Notes: generated by a model from the letters alone, not told the origin. A stretch of DNA of 64,000 nt from Pseudomonas citronellolis (GCF_900112375.1 NZ_FOLS01000010.1:62001-126000), one strand, 5' to 3'. Counted from the stretch's first letter, positions 8,179 through 17,112 are shown. A program made the numbers and translations.

Positions 8179-8450
8179 TCGACTACTTCATCCGGGTGGC
8201 CGACGAGGCCGCCATGCGCACCACCCTCATCGCCTCCGGCGCCGCCCAGGACACGGACGGCCACCTGATCCCCGCGGATGGGGTGGCCATCGACATCATC
8301 GGCACCTGGTACGACCCACCGGCGGCCGAAGGCGAAGCCCCACAGCCGCGCACCGGCTACTACGCCAACGTCCGATCCGAGGCTCTTATCGACTGGCCCG
8401 AGGGCGTCATCGAAGCCGAGCCCGTCACGCCCTGGCGCGTCTGGGCCTGA
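8175..8450 (+). CDS. Small protein between fibre genes, possible fibre assembly protein
   Basis: The 91-residue acidic protein (MIDYFIRVADEAAMRTTLIA, IPADGVAIDIIGTWYDPP, YYANVRSEALIDWPEG) has no family I can name with certainty. It overlaps the preceding fibre gene by four bases, as fibre-assembly or fibre-capping proteins often do. Small proteins of this type sit after tail-fibre genes in other Pseudomonas prophages. The role is inferred from location. Confidence 0.55.
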   Translation: MIDYFIRVADEAAMRTTLIASGAAQDTDGHLIPADGVAIDIIGTWYDPPAAEGEAPQPRTGYYANVRSEALIDWPEGVIEAEPVTPWRVWA

Positions 8451-8474
8451 CCGAAGACCAACGAGGGATTCCCC

Positions 8475-10082
8475 ATGCTGTTCAAGACGATCCACACCCT
8501 CTACGGCCTGACGTCCATGGCCCAGGCGGAAGCCGCTGGGGCGCTGATCAACCTGCCCACCATGGCCGTGGGTGACGGTAACGGCAACCCGACCGACCCG
8601 CAGGAGACCGACACCCAGCTGGTGCGCGAGCGCTACCGGGCGGCGGTCAACCGCGTGTACCAGTCGCCCACCGACCCGAAGCGCTTCACCGCCGAACTGG
8701 TGGTCCCCGCGAACGTCGGCGGCTTCACCATGCGCGAGGTCGCCGTCTTCGACAGCCACGGCGCCATGTTCGTGGTCGGCACCCTGCCAGACACCTACAA
8801 GCCCACCGCCGACGAGGGCGCCTTCTCCGACGTCGTGGTGCGCGTCGACTTCATGGTCAGCAACGCCCAGGTCATCACCCTGCAGGTCGACCCGGCCATC
8901 GCCGTGGCCTCCCAGCAGTGGGTGCTGACCAATGTGAAGGCCGCGCAGATCATCCCGGGCGGCACCGTTACCCAGTTCCTGGGCAAGGCGAGCAACGCCG
9001 ACGGCGACTACGAATGGAAGGACATGGCAGGCATCAACGTCACGGTCGACACCGTGGCCGAGAAGCAGCTGCTGGCGGCGAGCCAGACCACCGTCGACCT
9101 CACCGTCACCACCACCTACGGCCTGGCGGTCTACGTGGCCGGCCTGCGCCTGGATAAGGGGACCGGCGCCGACGAGTGGCAGCCTGACGCGAATATCCCC
9201 ACCCGGCTCAAGCTGGGGAAGAGCTACGCCGCGAACACCCGAATCACCCTGGTGAACAACGAGCCGGCCGGCAGCGCGCCGGCTCCGCTGGAGCGTGGGA
9301 ACAACCTGGCGGACGTGATCGACAAGGCCGCCGCCCGGACCAACCTCGACGTCTTCAGCAAGTCGGAAACGCGGACCATGGCGCCCGCCGGCCTGGTGGC
9401 ATCCTTCGCGCGCAGCGCGGCGCCCACTGGCTGGCTCAAGGCCAACGGCGCCGCCGTCAGCCGCACCGCCTATGCCGATCTGTTCGCAGCCATTGGCACC
9501 ACCTACGGCGCCGGCGATGGCTTCAACACCTTCAACCTGCCGGACCTGCGCGGCGAGTTCATCCGCGGCTGGGACGATGGCCGCGGCGTCGACGGCGGCC
9601 GCGCGCTGGGCAGCTCGCAGACCGGCGCGGTGCAGAGCCACACCCACACCGCGACAGCGGCAGATGGGGGCAGCCACACCCACACGGGTACGGCTACCAC
9701 CGATGGCGCACACAACCACGCGGCGAGTACCGCCGCCGCCGGCAACCATTCGCATGCTGCGTCGACCGACCCCCAGGGGAACCACAGCCATACCGCGATG
9801 GGTTCGCCAGGTATCGGCCAAGGTGCGTCTGGTCCCAACTCCGTCATGCAGTCAGGCTCGACGAACACCACTTCGGCCGCCGGTCAGCACACGCACAACG
9901 TCAGCGTCTCGGCTGCAGGGGATCACACCCACGGCGTGTCCGTAGGCAACGGGGGCGCCCACAGCCACAACCTGTCCATCGCCTCCGGCGGCACCCACAG
10001 CCACAGCATCACCGTCGGCAGCACCGGCAGCGCGGAGACCCGGCCGCGCAACGTCGCGCTGCTGGTCTGCATCAAGTACTAG
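8475..10082 (+). CDS. Tail-collar fibre protein (gpH-like) with His-rich tip
   Basis: The 535-residue protein has an N-terminal tail-collar fibre domain (about 1-150: LYGLTSMAQAEAAGALINL, AVGDGNGNPTDPQETDTQLV, GGFTMREVAVFD). The middle is a beta region, followed by a tail-collar domain at about 305-370 (SAAPTGWLKANGAAVSRTAYADLF, FNLPDLRGEFIRGWDDGRG). The C-terminal part carries nine HxH motifs in short glycine-rich repeats and ends RPRNVALLVCIKY. HxH arrays in T4 and related fibre tips coordinate iron. The gene is GC-rich, unlike the preceding fibre. Confidence 0.85.
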   Translation: MLFKTIHTLYGLTSMAQAEAAGALINLPTMAVGDGNGNPTDPQETDTQLVRERYRAAVNRVYQSPTDPKRFTAELVVPANVGGFTMREVAVFDSHGAMFVVGTLPDTYKPTADEGAFSDVVVRVDFMVSNAQVITLQVDPAIAVASQQWVLTNVKAAQIIPGGTVTQFLGKASNADGDYEWKDMAGINVTVDTVAEKQLLAASQTTVDLTVTTTYGLAVYVAGLRLDKGTGADEWQPDANIPTRLKLGKSYAANTRITLVNNEPAGSAPAPLERGNNLADVIDKAAARTNLDVFSKSETRTMAPAGLVASFARSAAPTGWLKANGAAVSRTAYADLFAAIGTTYGAGDGFNTFNLPDLRGEFIRGWDDGRGVDGGRALGSSQTGAVQSHTHTATAADGGSHTHTGTATTDGAHNHAASTAAAGNHSHAASTDPQGNHSHTAMGSPGIGQGASGPNSVMQSGSTNTTSAAGQHTHNVSVSAAGDHTHGVSVGNGGAHSHNLSIASGGTHSHSITVGSTGSAETRPRNVALLVCIKY

Positions 10083-10090
10083 GAGGGCAA

Positions 10091-10375
10091 ATGCTCGCGT
10101 ACCAGTTCGACACCGCCGGCCTGCTGGTCGGCACCACCGAGGCGGACGAGTCGCCGCTCGAGCCGGGCGTCTACCTGCTGCCGGCACGCTGCACCCTGGT
10201 GGCGCCGCCGGCCGAGGTGCCCGAGGACCGCTGGCCACGCTTCAACGGCGCCGACTGGGACCTGGTGAACCGCCCGGAACCGGCCGCCGCGCCCGATCCC
10301 GTGGCCAAGCTGACCGAGTTCCTCGCGCAGAACCCGGACGTCGCCGCGCTGCTGAACACCGACAACGCCTTGTAG
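10091..10375 (+). CDS. Tail fibre-associated small protein (putative assembly chaperone)
   Basis: The 94-residue protein (MLAYQFDTAGLLVGTTEAD, YLLPARCTLVAPP, WPRFNGADWDLVNRPEP) resembles the small proteins that follow tail-collar fibres. The WP-x-F-N-G-x-D-W-x-L pattern is typical of this group. It is preceded by AGGAGG-like sequence at 10080-10086. Its TAG stop is embedded in the TGTAGC half-site of the next putative late promoter, exactly as at the end of gpS. Confidence 0.6.
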   Translation: MLAYQFDTAGLLVGTTEADESPLEPGVYLLPARCTLVAPPAEVPEDRWPRFNGADWDLVNRPEPAAAPDPVAKLTEFLAQNPDVAALLNTDNAL

Positions 10376-10465
10376 CGGCCCGCGGTACAACGCCGCGCGG
10401 TCGCAGCGGACGCGCGCGCGCGGCAGCCTGTGCAGTGTCATCCACCCACCTGCGCAGGCACTCCC
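10371..10465 (+). promoter_or_regulatory. Putative late promoter upstream of sheath gene with TGT-N13-ACA site
   Basis: The sequence TGTAGC-N7-GGTACA (10371-10389) has the same 13-base spacing between TGT and ACA as the site at 3822. It lies over the stop codon of the preceding gene, and 33 bases later comes GGCAGCCT (10422-10429) after a CGCG-rich spacer. The position matches P2 promoter PF. The downstream sheath start is 76 bases past the inverted repeat. Confidence 0.65.
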
Positions 10466-11641
10466 ATGGCAGCAGACCAGTATCACCACGGTGTCCGTGT
10501 CGTCGAGATCAACGAAGGCACTCGACCGATTCGCACCGTCGCCACCGCCATCATCGGCCTGGTGGCCACTGCCGAGGACGCCGACGCCTCGCAGTTCCCG
10601 CTCGACACCCCCGTGCTCCTGACCAACCCGCAGAGCGCCATCGGCAAGGCCGGCGTCGACGGCACCCTGGCCGCCAGCCTTCAGGCCATCGCAGACCAGG
10701 CCAACGCCATGACCGTTGTCGTGCGCGTCAAGGAAGGCCAGGACGCCGCCGCAACCAGCGCGGCCGTCATCGGCACCGTCACGGCCGACGGCAAGTACAC
10801 CGGCATGCAGGCGCTGCTGGCCGCCCAGGCCAAGCTGAACGTCAAGCCGCGCATCCTGGGGGCGCCCGGCCTCGACAGCCAGGCGGTGGCCACCGCCCTG
10901 GTGACCCTGGCGCAGAAGCTGCGCGCCTTCGCCTACGTGTCCGCGGACGGCGCCAAGACCAAGGAGGAGGCGACCACCTACGCCGAGAACTTCGGCGCCC
11001 GCGAGGTCATGGTGATCTGGCCGGACTTCCAGCGCTTCGACACCGCCAGCGCGACCACCAAGACCGCGCCGGCTGTCGCCGTGGCCCTGGGCCTGCGCGC
11101 CAAGCTCGACAACGACGTCGGCTGGCATAAGACGCTGTCCAACGTCGCCGTCAACGGGGTGACCGGTATCAGCGCCGACGTGTTCTGGGACCTGCAGTCC
11201 ACCGGCACCGACGCCGACTACCTCAACGAGGCCAACGTCACCACCCTCATCAACCAGAGCGGGTTCCGCTTCTGGGGCTCGCGCACCTGCTCGGCGGATC
11301 CGCTGTTCGCGTTCGAAAGCTACACCCGCACCGCCCAGGTGCTGGCCGACACCATGGCCGAGGCCCACCTGTGGGCCGTGGACAAACCCCTGCACCCGTC
11401 CCTGGCCCGCGACATCATCGAGGGCGTGAACGCCAAGATGCGCGAGCTGAAAGGCCTGGGCCTGATCATCGACGGCCAGGCCTGGTACGACGAGACGGTG
11501 AACGACAAGGACACCCTCAAGGCCGGCAAGCTGCGCATCAGCTACGACTACACCCCCGTGCCGCCGCTGGAAGACCTCACGTTCCAGCAGCGCATCACCG
11601 ACACCTACCTCGTCGACTTCGCCAGCCGCGTCAGCGGCTGA
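10466..11641 (+). CDS. Contractile tail sheath protein FI
   Basis: The 391-residue protein has the P2 FI features: MAADQYHHGVRVVEINEGTRPIRTVATAIIGLVATAEDAD at the start, KPRILGAPGLDSQAV, FWGSRTCSADPLFAFESYTRTAQVLADTMAEAHLWAVDKPL, and the C-terminal SYDYTPVPPLEDLTFQQRITDTYL. It polymerises around the tube and contracts on infection. Start ATG 10466 is the first in-frame codon after the promoter. Length matches P2 FI. Confidence 0.96.
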   Translation: MAADQYHHGVRVVEINEGTRPIRTVATAIIGLVATAEDADASQFPLDTPVLLTNPQSAIGKAGVDGTLAASLQAIADQANAMTVVVRVKEGQDAAATSAAVIGTVTADGKYTGMQALLAAQAKLNVKPRILGAPGLDSQAVATALVTLAQKLRAFAYVSADGAKTKEEATTYAENFGAREVMVIWPDFQRFDTASATTKTAPAVAVALGLRAKLDNDVGWHKTLSNVAVNGVTGISADVFWDLQSTGTDADYLNEANVTTLINQSGFRFWGSRTCSADPLFAFESYTRTAQVLADTMAEAHLWAVDKPLHPSLARDIIEGVNAKMRELKGLGLIIDGQAWYDETVNDKDTLKAGKLRISYDYTPVPPLEDLTFQQRITDTYLVDFASRVSG

Positions 11642-11672
11642 CGGGGCGGCCTGAATCACGGAGCGCCCAACC

Positions 11673-12188
11673 ATGGCCATGCCCCGCAAACTCAAGAACA
11701 TGAATCTGTTCAACGACGGCAACAGCTACCTCGCCGTCGCCAAGGGCGTCACCCTGCCCAAGCTGGCCCGCAAGATGGAGGCCCACCGCGGCGGCGGCAT
11801 GAACGGGCCGGTGAAGGCCGACCTGGGCATGAGCGACGACGGCCTGCAGCTGGAGTGGACCCTTGGCGGCCTGGACCTGATCGCCATCCGCCAGTTCGGC
11901 GCCACCAAGGCCGACGGCGTGATGCTGCGTTTCGCCGGCGCTTACCAGCAGGACGACTCTGCCGCCACCTCGGCGGTCGAGGTGGTGGTCCGCGGCCGGC
12001 ACGAAGAGATCGACTTCGGCGAGTCCAAGCCCGGCGAGGACACCGAGCACAAGATCACCACCACCTGCAGCTACTACAAGCTGACCGTCGACGGCCAGGT
12101 GCTGGTCGAGATCGACCTGCTCAACTTCATCGAGGTCATCGACGGCGTCGACATGCTCGCCGAGCAGCGCGCCGCCCTCGGCATCTAA
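11673..12188 (+). CDS. Tail tube protein FII
   Basis: The 171-residue protein (MAMPRKLKNMNLFNDGNSYL, LPKLARKMEAHRGGGMNGPVKADLGM, DGLQLEWTLGGLDLIAIRQFG) is the inner tail tube protein of P2-like phages. The C-terminal YYKLTVDGQVLVEIDLLNFIEVIDGVDML is also typical. It sits 31 bases after the sheath gene and is translated in the same operon. Length is the usual 170 or so residues. Confidence 0.95.
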   Translation: MAMPRKLKNMNLFNDGNSYLAVAKGVTLPKLARKMEAHRGGGMNGPVKADLGMSDDGLQLEWTLGGLDLIAIRQFGATKADGVMLRFAGAYQQDDSAATSAVEVVVRGRHEEIDFGESKPGEDTEHKITTTCSYYKLTVDGQVLVEIDLLNFIEVIDGVDMLAEQRAALGI

Positions 12189-12260
12189 CCCTCGGCCGGC
12201 GACGGCCAGCCCCCGCCGGCGTGCGCTCCCGCGCCGCCGGCTCTCTTCCAAGGAGCTCCC

Positions 12261-12608
12261 ATGCAAACCCCCGAACAGCCAGCCGACAACCAAGCCGCCG
12301 ACCTGCAGGACGAGGCCATCCCCGACAACGTCGTAGTCCTCGACACCCCGATCAAGCGCGGCAACACCACCATCGACCGCATCACCCTGCGCAAGCCGGC
12401 CGCCGGCGAGCTGCGCGGCCTGCACATGGCCAACCTGCTGCAGATGGACGTGGCCAGCCTGATGAAGCTGCTGCCGCGCATCAGCACCCCCGGCGTCACC
12501 GAGCCCGAGGCCGCCGCCATGGACCCGGCCGACCTGATGGCTTGCGGGGCGAAGATCAGCGGTTTTTTGCTGCAGAAGCGGGACCAGGCGGCCTTCCTGC
12601 TCGCGTAG
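12261..12608 (+). CDS. Tail assembly chaperone gpE (zero-frame product)
   Basis: The 115-residue protein matches P2 gpE: a variable acidic N-terminus, then TIDRITLRKPAAGELRGLHMANLLQMDVASLMKLLPRIS. It assists tape-measure folding and tail assembly before being lost from the virion. Near its 3' end lies a T TTT TTG heptamer in the correct phase for a -1 shift (12563-12569), which would fuse the first 103 residues to the E' extension. Start ATG 12261 has AAGGAG nearby. Confidence 0.9.
   Translation: MQTPEQPADNQAADLQDEAIPDNVVVLDTPIKRGNTTIDRITLRKPAAGELRGLHMANLLQMDVASLMKLLPRISTPGVTEPEAAAMDPADLMACGAKISGFLLQKRDQAAFLLA
12563..12569 (+). other. Programmed -1 frameshift site T TTT TTG
   Basis: Zero-frame codons are GGT TTT TTG, so the heptamer T-TTT-TTG is in the slippery register. 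A shift back by one base continues as Ala-Ala-Glu-Ala into the frame open to 12736. P2 and its relatives use this same heptamer to make the gpE+E' fusion. The GC-rich sequence downstream could act as a stimulatory structure but was not folded. Confidence 0.88.
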
Positions 12609-12736
12609 AAGACGCCATGGCCGACCTGGCCGTGGTCTTTCACTGGGCGCCGGCCGACATGGACCGGCTGCCCGTCTCGGAACTGATGGAGTGGCGCGAA
12701 CGCGCCAGGCAACGGAGCTCCAGCGATGGCGAATGA
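12569..12736 (+). CDS. E' extension (frameshift product GpE+E')
   Basis: These 55 codons in the -1 frame complete the long form of gpE, for about 158 residues in total. The segment contains MADLAVVFHWAPADMDRLPV and SELMEWRERARQRSS, which is the GpE-family sequence often annotated as a separate 39-residue protein from ATG 12617. Its end overlaps the tape-measure start by 11 bases. The ratio of short to long form is known to matter for tail assembly in related phages. Confidence 0.85.
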   Translation, partial: AAEAGPGGLPARVEDAMADLAVVFHWAPADMDRLPVSELMEWRERARQRSSSDGE

Positions 12737-15383
12737 CCTGCGGCTGCGCGTGCTGCTCAACGTGATCGACAAGGCCCTGGGCCCGCTGAAGAAGATCACC
12801 CAGGGCAGCGGGGAAACCGCCAAAGCCCTCAAAGCCGCGCGGGACCAACTCAAGGGACTGAACTCCCAGCAGAAGGACGTCAGCGCCTGGCGCACCCAGC
12901 GCAGTGCGCTTGAGCAGACCAGCCGAGCCATGGCGGCCAACCAGGCGAAGATCGCCGAGCTGGCCCGGGCGATGGGCGCCGCCGGCCCACCCACACGAGC
13001 CATGACCCGCGACTACCAGCGTGCCGTCCGTGAGTCCCATCGGCTGAAGCTACAGCACGACAGCCAAGCCCAGTCCGTGCAGCAGCTGCGCACCAAGCTG
13101 GCTGCCGCCGGCATCGACACCCGCAACTTCCAGGCGGGCGAGCGCGCGCTCCGAACCCAGATCACGGAGACCACCCGAGCCATCCAGCAGCGGGAGGCCC
13201 GCCTGCGCCAACTCGCAGAGCGAGAGCGGATCATTTCGAGGGCCAGGGCCAATATGGAGCGCACGCGCGGCGTGGCCGGCAAGGCTGCTATGGCCGGCGC
13301 CGGAGCATCCGCCGCGGCCTACGGCATTGGCCGAGGCCTGTACGCCCCGATTCAGGAGGGCAAGCACTTCACCCTGGAAGAAAGCAGGGTAGCGGCCTTG
13401 GGCCTTGGCGACCACGCCACCGCCGACGCCATCAAGTTCGCCAAGGCGATGAAGACCTACGGCACCAGTGCCACCGACAACCTCACCCTGGTACGCGACG
13501 CCATGACGGTGTTCGCCGACGAACACCACGCCCAGATGGTCGCGCCCATGTTGGCCAAGATGAAGTTTGCCAACGAGGCCATGTACGGCGAGGAGGATGG
13601 GAGCGAGAACGAACGCAAGTTCATGGACATGCTCAAGGTCATCGAGCTGCGCGGCGGGTTGTCCAGCGAGGAAGAGTTCCGTAAGCAGGCCAACATCGTC
13701 CAGAAGGTGCTGACCGCTACCGGGGGCCGTGTCGGTCCAAACGAGTGGCTCAACGTCATTAAGACCGGCGGGCTGGCTGCCAAGGGCCTGCAGGACGAGG
13801 CGTTCTACTACCAGCTCGAGCCGCTGGTACAGGAGATGGGTGGCAACCGCGTCGGTACAGCACTGATGAGCGCGTACCAGAACCTCTACCAGGGCCGTAC
13901 GACTAAGCGCGCCGCCAATAACCTGGAGCAGCTCGGCCTGGTCGACCCGAACAAGCTCAAGTACGACAAGGCCGGCCAGATTGCCTTCCTTGACGTCGGC
14001 GCCATCAAGGGCAGTGACCTGTTCCGCTCCAACCAGTTCGAGTGGATGCAGAAAGTGCTGTTGCCGCAACTCGCGGCCAAGGGCATCACGGAGAAGGGCC
14101 AGGTGCTCGATACCATCGGTAGCATCTTCTCCAATCGCACCGCATCGAACCTCTTCTCGCAGATGTACTTGCAACAGGCGCAGATTGCCAAAAACCAGAA
14201 GCTCAACATGGGCGCCGCCGGCATCGACGAACTGTACGAGAAGGGGATGAACACTGCGCAGGGTAAGGAGCTGGAGCTGTTGGCGAAGCGTGCCGACGCT
14301 TATAAGCAGATGAGCGATACGCTGCTGCCCAGCTATGTTGCAGCCCTGCAGTGGCTCGCCGAGTCGATCAAGGACGTAACGGCCTGGATGCGTGAAAACT
14401 CGGTCGCTGCCAGCATGCTGCTCAAGATGGCCATGTGGATTGGCGGCATCACGGCGGGCTTCGGGGCGCTGGCTCTCACCCTCGCTAGCCTGATCGGGCC
14501 GTTCGCCGTCATCCGTTACGGCATGACGCTGTTCGGTATCAAGGGCGGTGTCGTTCTCTCGCTGCTGCGGAGCTTGGGCAGCGTGCTGTTAGGCCCACTG
14601 GTCGCTGGCATCCGCATGGCCAGCATCGCCCTGTGGGGGCTGGCGGCCAATCCCCTGGTACTGGCCATCGCCGCGGTGGTGGCGGTGCTCGCCGGCGCCG
14701 CCTACCTGATCTACACCAACTGGGACCAGGTCAAGGCCTACCTGCTGGGCATGTGGGCGGAGATCAAGGCCGGCTTCGACGCCGGTTTCGGCGGCATCAT
14801 CACGGTGCTGGCCAACTTCAACCCCCTGGGCCTGGTCTACCGCGCCTTCGCCGAGCTGGCACGCTACCTGGGCTTCGACGTGCCGCTGCAGTTCACCGAG
14901 TTCGGCAACATGATCGTCCGCGGCCTCATCAACGGCCTGCTGGCCGGCCTCGGCCAGATCAAGTCCGCCATCAGCACCATCGGCGAAAGCACCATCGGCT
15001 GGTTCAAGGAGAAGCTCGGCATCCACTCGCCTAGCCGAGTCTTCGCCGAGCTCGGGGGCTTCACCATGGCCGGCCTGCAGCAGGGGCTGGTGGCCGGGCA
15101 GAGCGGCCCGCTGGGCGCGATCAGCGACCTGGGCAAGCGCCTGGCCGCCGCCGGCGCGCTGGTGCTGGGCGGCGCGGCGCCGGCGGTGGCCATCGACAAC
15201 CGCCCGCCGATCAGCGCGGCCGTGGCGCCCGCCGTGATCCAGGGCGACACCTACAACATCACCATCCAGGCGGGCCAGGGCGCCGATACAGCAGCGCTGC
15301 GCCGCATGCTCGAGCAGATGCTCGACGAACGCGAGCGCGGCAAGGCTGCGCGGATGCGCTCGCGCCTGGGCGACAGGGAGTAA
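12726..15383 (+). CDS. Tail tape-measure protein T
   Basis: The 885-residue protein has the expected helical, Gln/Arg/Ala-rich N-terminus (about 20-190), then the TP901-type core (KVIELRGGLSSEEEFRKQANIVQKV, ALMSAYQNLYQGRTTKRAA). Two or three hydrophobic segments lie at about 565-660 (AVAASMLLKMAMWIGGITAGF, GPFAVIRYGMTLFGI, NPLVLAIAAVVAVLAGAAYLIY). The C-terminal part holds LGIHSPSRVFAELGGFTMAGLQQGL, the usual tape-measure tail motif. It fixes tail length and is ejected into the host membrane. Confidence 0.95.
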   Translation: MANDLRLRVLLNVIDKALGPLKKITQGSGETAKALKAARDQLKGLNSQQKDVSAWRTQRSALEQTSRAMAANQAKIAELARAMGAAGPPTRAMTRDYQRAVRESHRLKLQHDSQAQSVQQLRTKLAAAGIDTRNFQAGERALRTQITETTRAIQQREARLRQLAERERIISRARANMERTRGVAGKAAMAGAGASAAAYGIGRGLYAPIQEGKHFTLEESRVAALGLGDHATADAIKFAKAMKTYGTSATDNLTLVRDAMTVFADEHHAQMVAPMLAKMKFANEAMYGEEDGSENERKFMDMLKVIELRGGLSSEEEFRKQANIVQKVLTATGGRVGPNEWLNVIKTGGLAAKGLQDEAFYYQLEPLVQEMGGNRVGTALMSAYQNLYQGRTTKRAANNLEQLGLVDPNKLKYDKAGQIAFLDVGAIKGSDLFRSNQFEWMQKVLLPQLAAKGITEKGQVLDTIGSIFSNRTASNLFSQMYLQQAQIAKNQKLNMGAAGIDELYEKGMNTAQGKELELLAKRADAYKQMSDTLLPSYVAALQWLAESIKDVTAWMRENSVAASMLLKMAMWIGGITAGFGALALTLASLIGPFAVIRYGMTLFGIKGGVVLSLLRSLGSVLLGPLVAGIRMASIALWGLAANPLVLAIAAVVAVLAGAAYLIYTNWDQVKAYLLGMWAEIKAGFDAGFGGIITVLANFNPLGLVYRAFAELARYLGFDVPLQFTEFGNMIVRGLINGLLAGLGQIKSAISTIGESTIGWFKEKLGIHSPSRVFAELGGFTMAGLQQGLVAGQSGPLGAISDLGKRLAAAGALVLGGAAPAVAIDNRPPISAAVAPAVIQGDTYNITIQAGQGADTAALRRMLEQMLDERERGKAARMRSRLGDRE

Positions 15384-15389
15384 CCGGCG

Positions 15390-15830
15390 ATGATGCTCGC
15401 CCTCGGCATGTTCGTGTTCAGCCTGCACACGGCCGCCTACCAGGAAATGCAGCGCCAGACCGACTGGCGCCACCCCTCGACCAACCGCGTCGGCGCGCAG
15501 CCGGCGCGCCAGTTTCTGGGCCGCGGCGAGGACGCCATCACCCTGCCCGGGGTACTGCTGCCCGAGCTGGCCGGCACCGTGCTCAGCCTCGACGCGTTGC
15601 GCACCATGGCGGACACCGGCAAGGCCTGGTCGCTGGTGGAGGGCAGCGGCCGCGTGCTGGGCCTGTGGGTGATCGAGACGATCACCGAGACGCGCACGCT
15701 CTTCTTTCCCGACGGCGCGGCCCGGCGCATAGAGTTCAGCATTGAGCTCAAGCGCATCGACGACGGCCGCGTCGACATGATCGGCAGCGCCATCAGCTCG
15801 GCCGGCAACATCATCCGGGGGCTGCTGTGA
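15390..15830 (+). CDS. Tail protein U (gpU)
   Basis: The 146-residue protein (MMLALGMFVFSLHTAAYQEM, PARQFLGRGEDAITLPGVLLPELAGT, FFPDGAARRIEFSIELKRIDD) matches gpU, the tail terminator-like protein of P2. It begins six bases after the tape-measure stop and overlaps gpD by four bases (GTGA). Length and motif order are standard. Confidence 0.93.
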   Translation: MMLALGMFVFSLHTAAYQEMQRQTDWRHPSTNRVGAQPARQFLGRGEDAITLPGVLLPELAGTVLSLDALRTMADTGKAWSLVEGSGRVLGLWVIETITETRTLFFPDGAARRIEFSIELKRIDDGRVDMIGSAISSAGNIIRGLL

Positions 15831-17110
15831 CCGATCTGCTCACCCAGGCCATTGCCCAGGCCACCACCTACGTCGGCGATGTCGCCGACCAGCTGGCGCG
15901 CAACGCCACCTACCCGGTGCCGATCTTCCGCCTCACCGTGGATGGTGTTGATATCGCGCGACTGGTCAGCCCCCGGCTGATCAGCCTGGAGCTCACCGAA
16001 AACCGCGGCATCGAGGCCGACCAGCTCAGCATCAGCCTCAGCGACCACGACGGGCTGTTGGCCATCCCACGCAAGGGCGCCTCGCTGCACCTGTGGCTCG
16101 GCTGGAGCGACACCGGGCTCGTCGACAAGGGCAGTTACACCGTCGACGAGCTGGAGCACAGCGGCGCGCCCGACGTGCTCAGCATCCGCGCTCGCAGTGC
16201 GGACCTGCGCAAGACGCTGAAGGTGAAGCGCGAGCGCAGCTGGCACGCCACCACCCTCGGCCAGGTGCTGGGCGACGTCGCACAGCGCAACCAGCTCACC
16301 TTGCGCATCGCCGACAGCCTCGCAGGCCAGGCGATCCCCCAGCTCGACCAGGCGAACGAGTCCGACGCCAACCTGATCACCCGCCTGGGCGACGACTTCG
16401 ACGCGGTGGCCAGCGTGAAGGCCGGGTGCCTGGTATGCATGCCTGCCGGCGGTGGCAAGAGCGTCAGCGGCCTGGCCCTGCCACACATCACCCTGACCCG
16501 GGCGGACGGCGATGGGCACCGCTACCTGCTGGCCGACCGCGACAGCTACGACGGCGTGCGCGCCTACTACTACGACATCAACAGCGCCACGAAGAAGGAG
16601 GCCATCGCCGGCGGCGGCGACAACCTGAAGAACCTGCGGCACACCTACAGCGACCTCAAGAGTGCGCTGCGCGCCGCCAGGTCCGAGTGGCGCCGCCTCC
16701 AGCGCGGCAGCGCCACGCTCAGCTACAACCTGGCCCGCGGCCGCGCCGACCTGATCCCCGAGCTCACCTACACCCTGCGGGGCGTGAAGCCGGAGATCGA
16801 CGCCATCGTCTGGTACGGCGGCAACGTCCAGCACCGGCTGAGCGCCGACGAGGGCTTCGTCACCAACCTCGAGCTGGAGAGCAAGCTGCCGCAGGACCTG
16901 GTGGAGGACCTGGCCACCGACAACCCGGGCAACTACACCGGCATCGTGGCCTTCTACCGCGAGGGCAAGACCGGCGCCGAGAAGAAGGTCACCGCGGGCG
17001 ACCAGACCAGGCCGCGGCGCCTGCGGCACCTGTACGTCAGCAAGAAGAATGCGCAGCGTGCAGCGGATCGCGAATGGAAGCGGCTACAGGCGGGAGTTAC
17101 TGCCGACTAA
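15827..17110 (+). CDS. Tail protein D / late control protein D (gpD)
   Basis: The 427-residue protein begins at GTG 15827. It carries gpD features: PIFRLTVDGVDIARLVSPRLISLELTENRGIEADQLSISLSDHDG, LGWSDTGLVDKGSYTVDELEHSGAPDVLSIRARSAD and a C-terminal AQRAADREWKRLQ. It is the baseplate hub that carries the spike. It ends the late tail operon. A HigBA module with its own promoter begins two bases after its stop. Confidence 0.93.
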   Translation: MTDLLTQAIAQATTYVGDVADQLARNATYPVPIFRLTVDGVDIARLVSPRLISLELTENRGIEADQLSISLSDHDGLLAIPRKGASLHLWLGWSDTGLVDKGSYTVDELEHSGAPDVLSIRARSADLRKTLKVKRERSWHATTLGQVLGDVAQRNQLTLRIADSLAGQAIPQLDQANESDANLITRLGDDFDAVASVKAGCLVCMPAGGGKSVSGLALPHITLTRADGDGHRYLLADRDSYDGVRAYYYDINSATKKEAIAGGGDNLKNLRHTYSDLKSALRAARSEWRRLQRGSATLSYNLARGRADLIPELTYTLRGVKPEIDAIVWYGGNVQHRLSADEGFVTNLELESKLPQDLVEDLATDNPGNYTGIVAFYREGKTGAEKKVTAGDQTRPRRLRHLYVSKKNAQRAADREWKRLQAGVTAD

Positions 17111-17112
17111 AT

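Noticed and set aside
8127-9821. 564-codon open frame on the minus strand opposite the fibre genes
   Set aside because: Same cause: high third-base GC keeps the reverse frame open. No ribosome site, domain or operon context.
9640-10020. Repeat array resembling a CRISPR or minisatellite
   Set aside because: Repeats are protein-level HxH units with varying DNA sequence inside one fibre gene. There is no constant repeat or spacer length.
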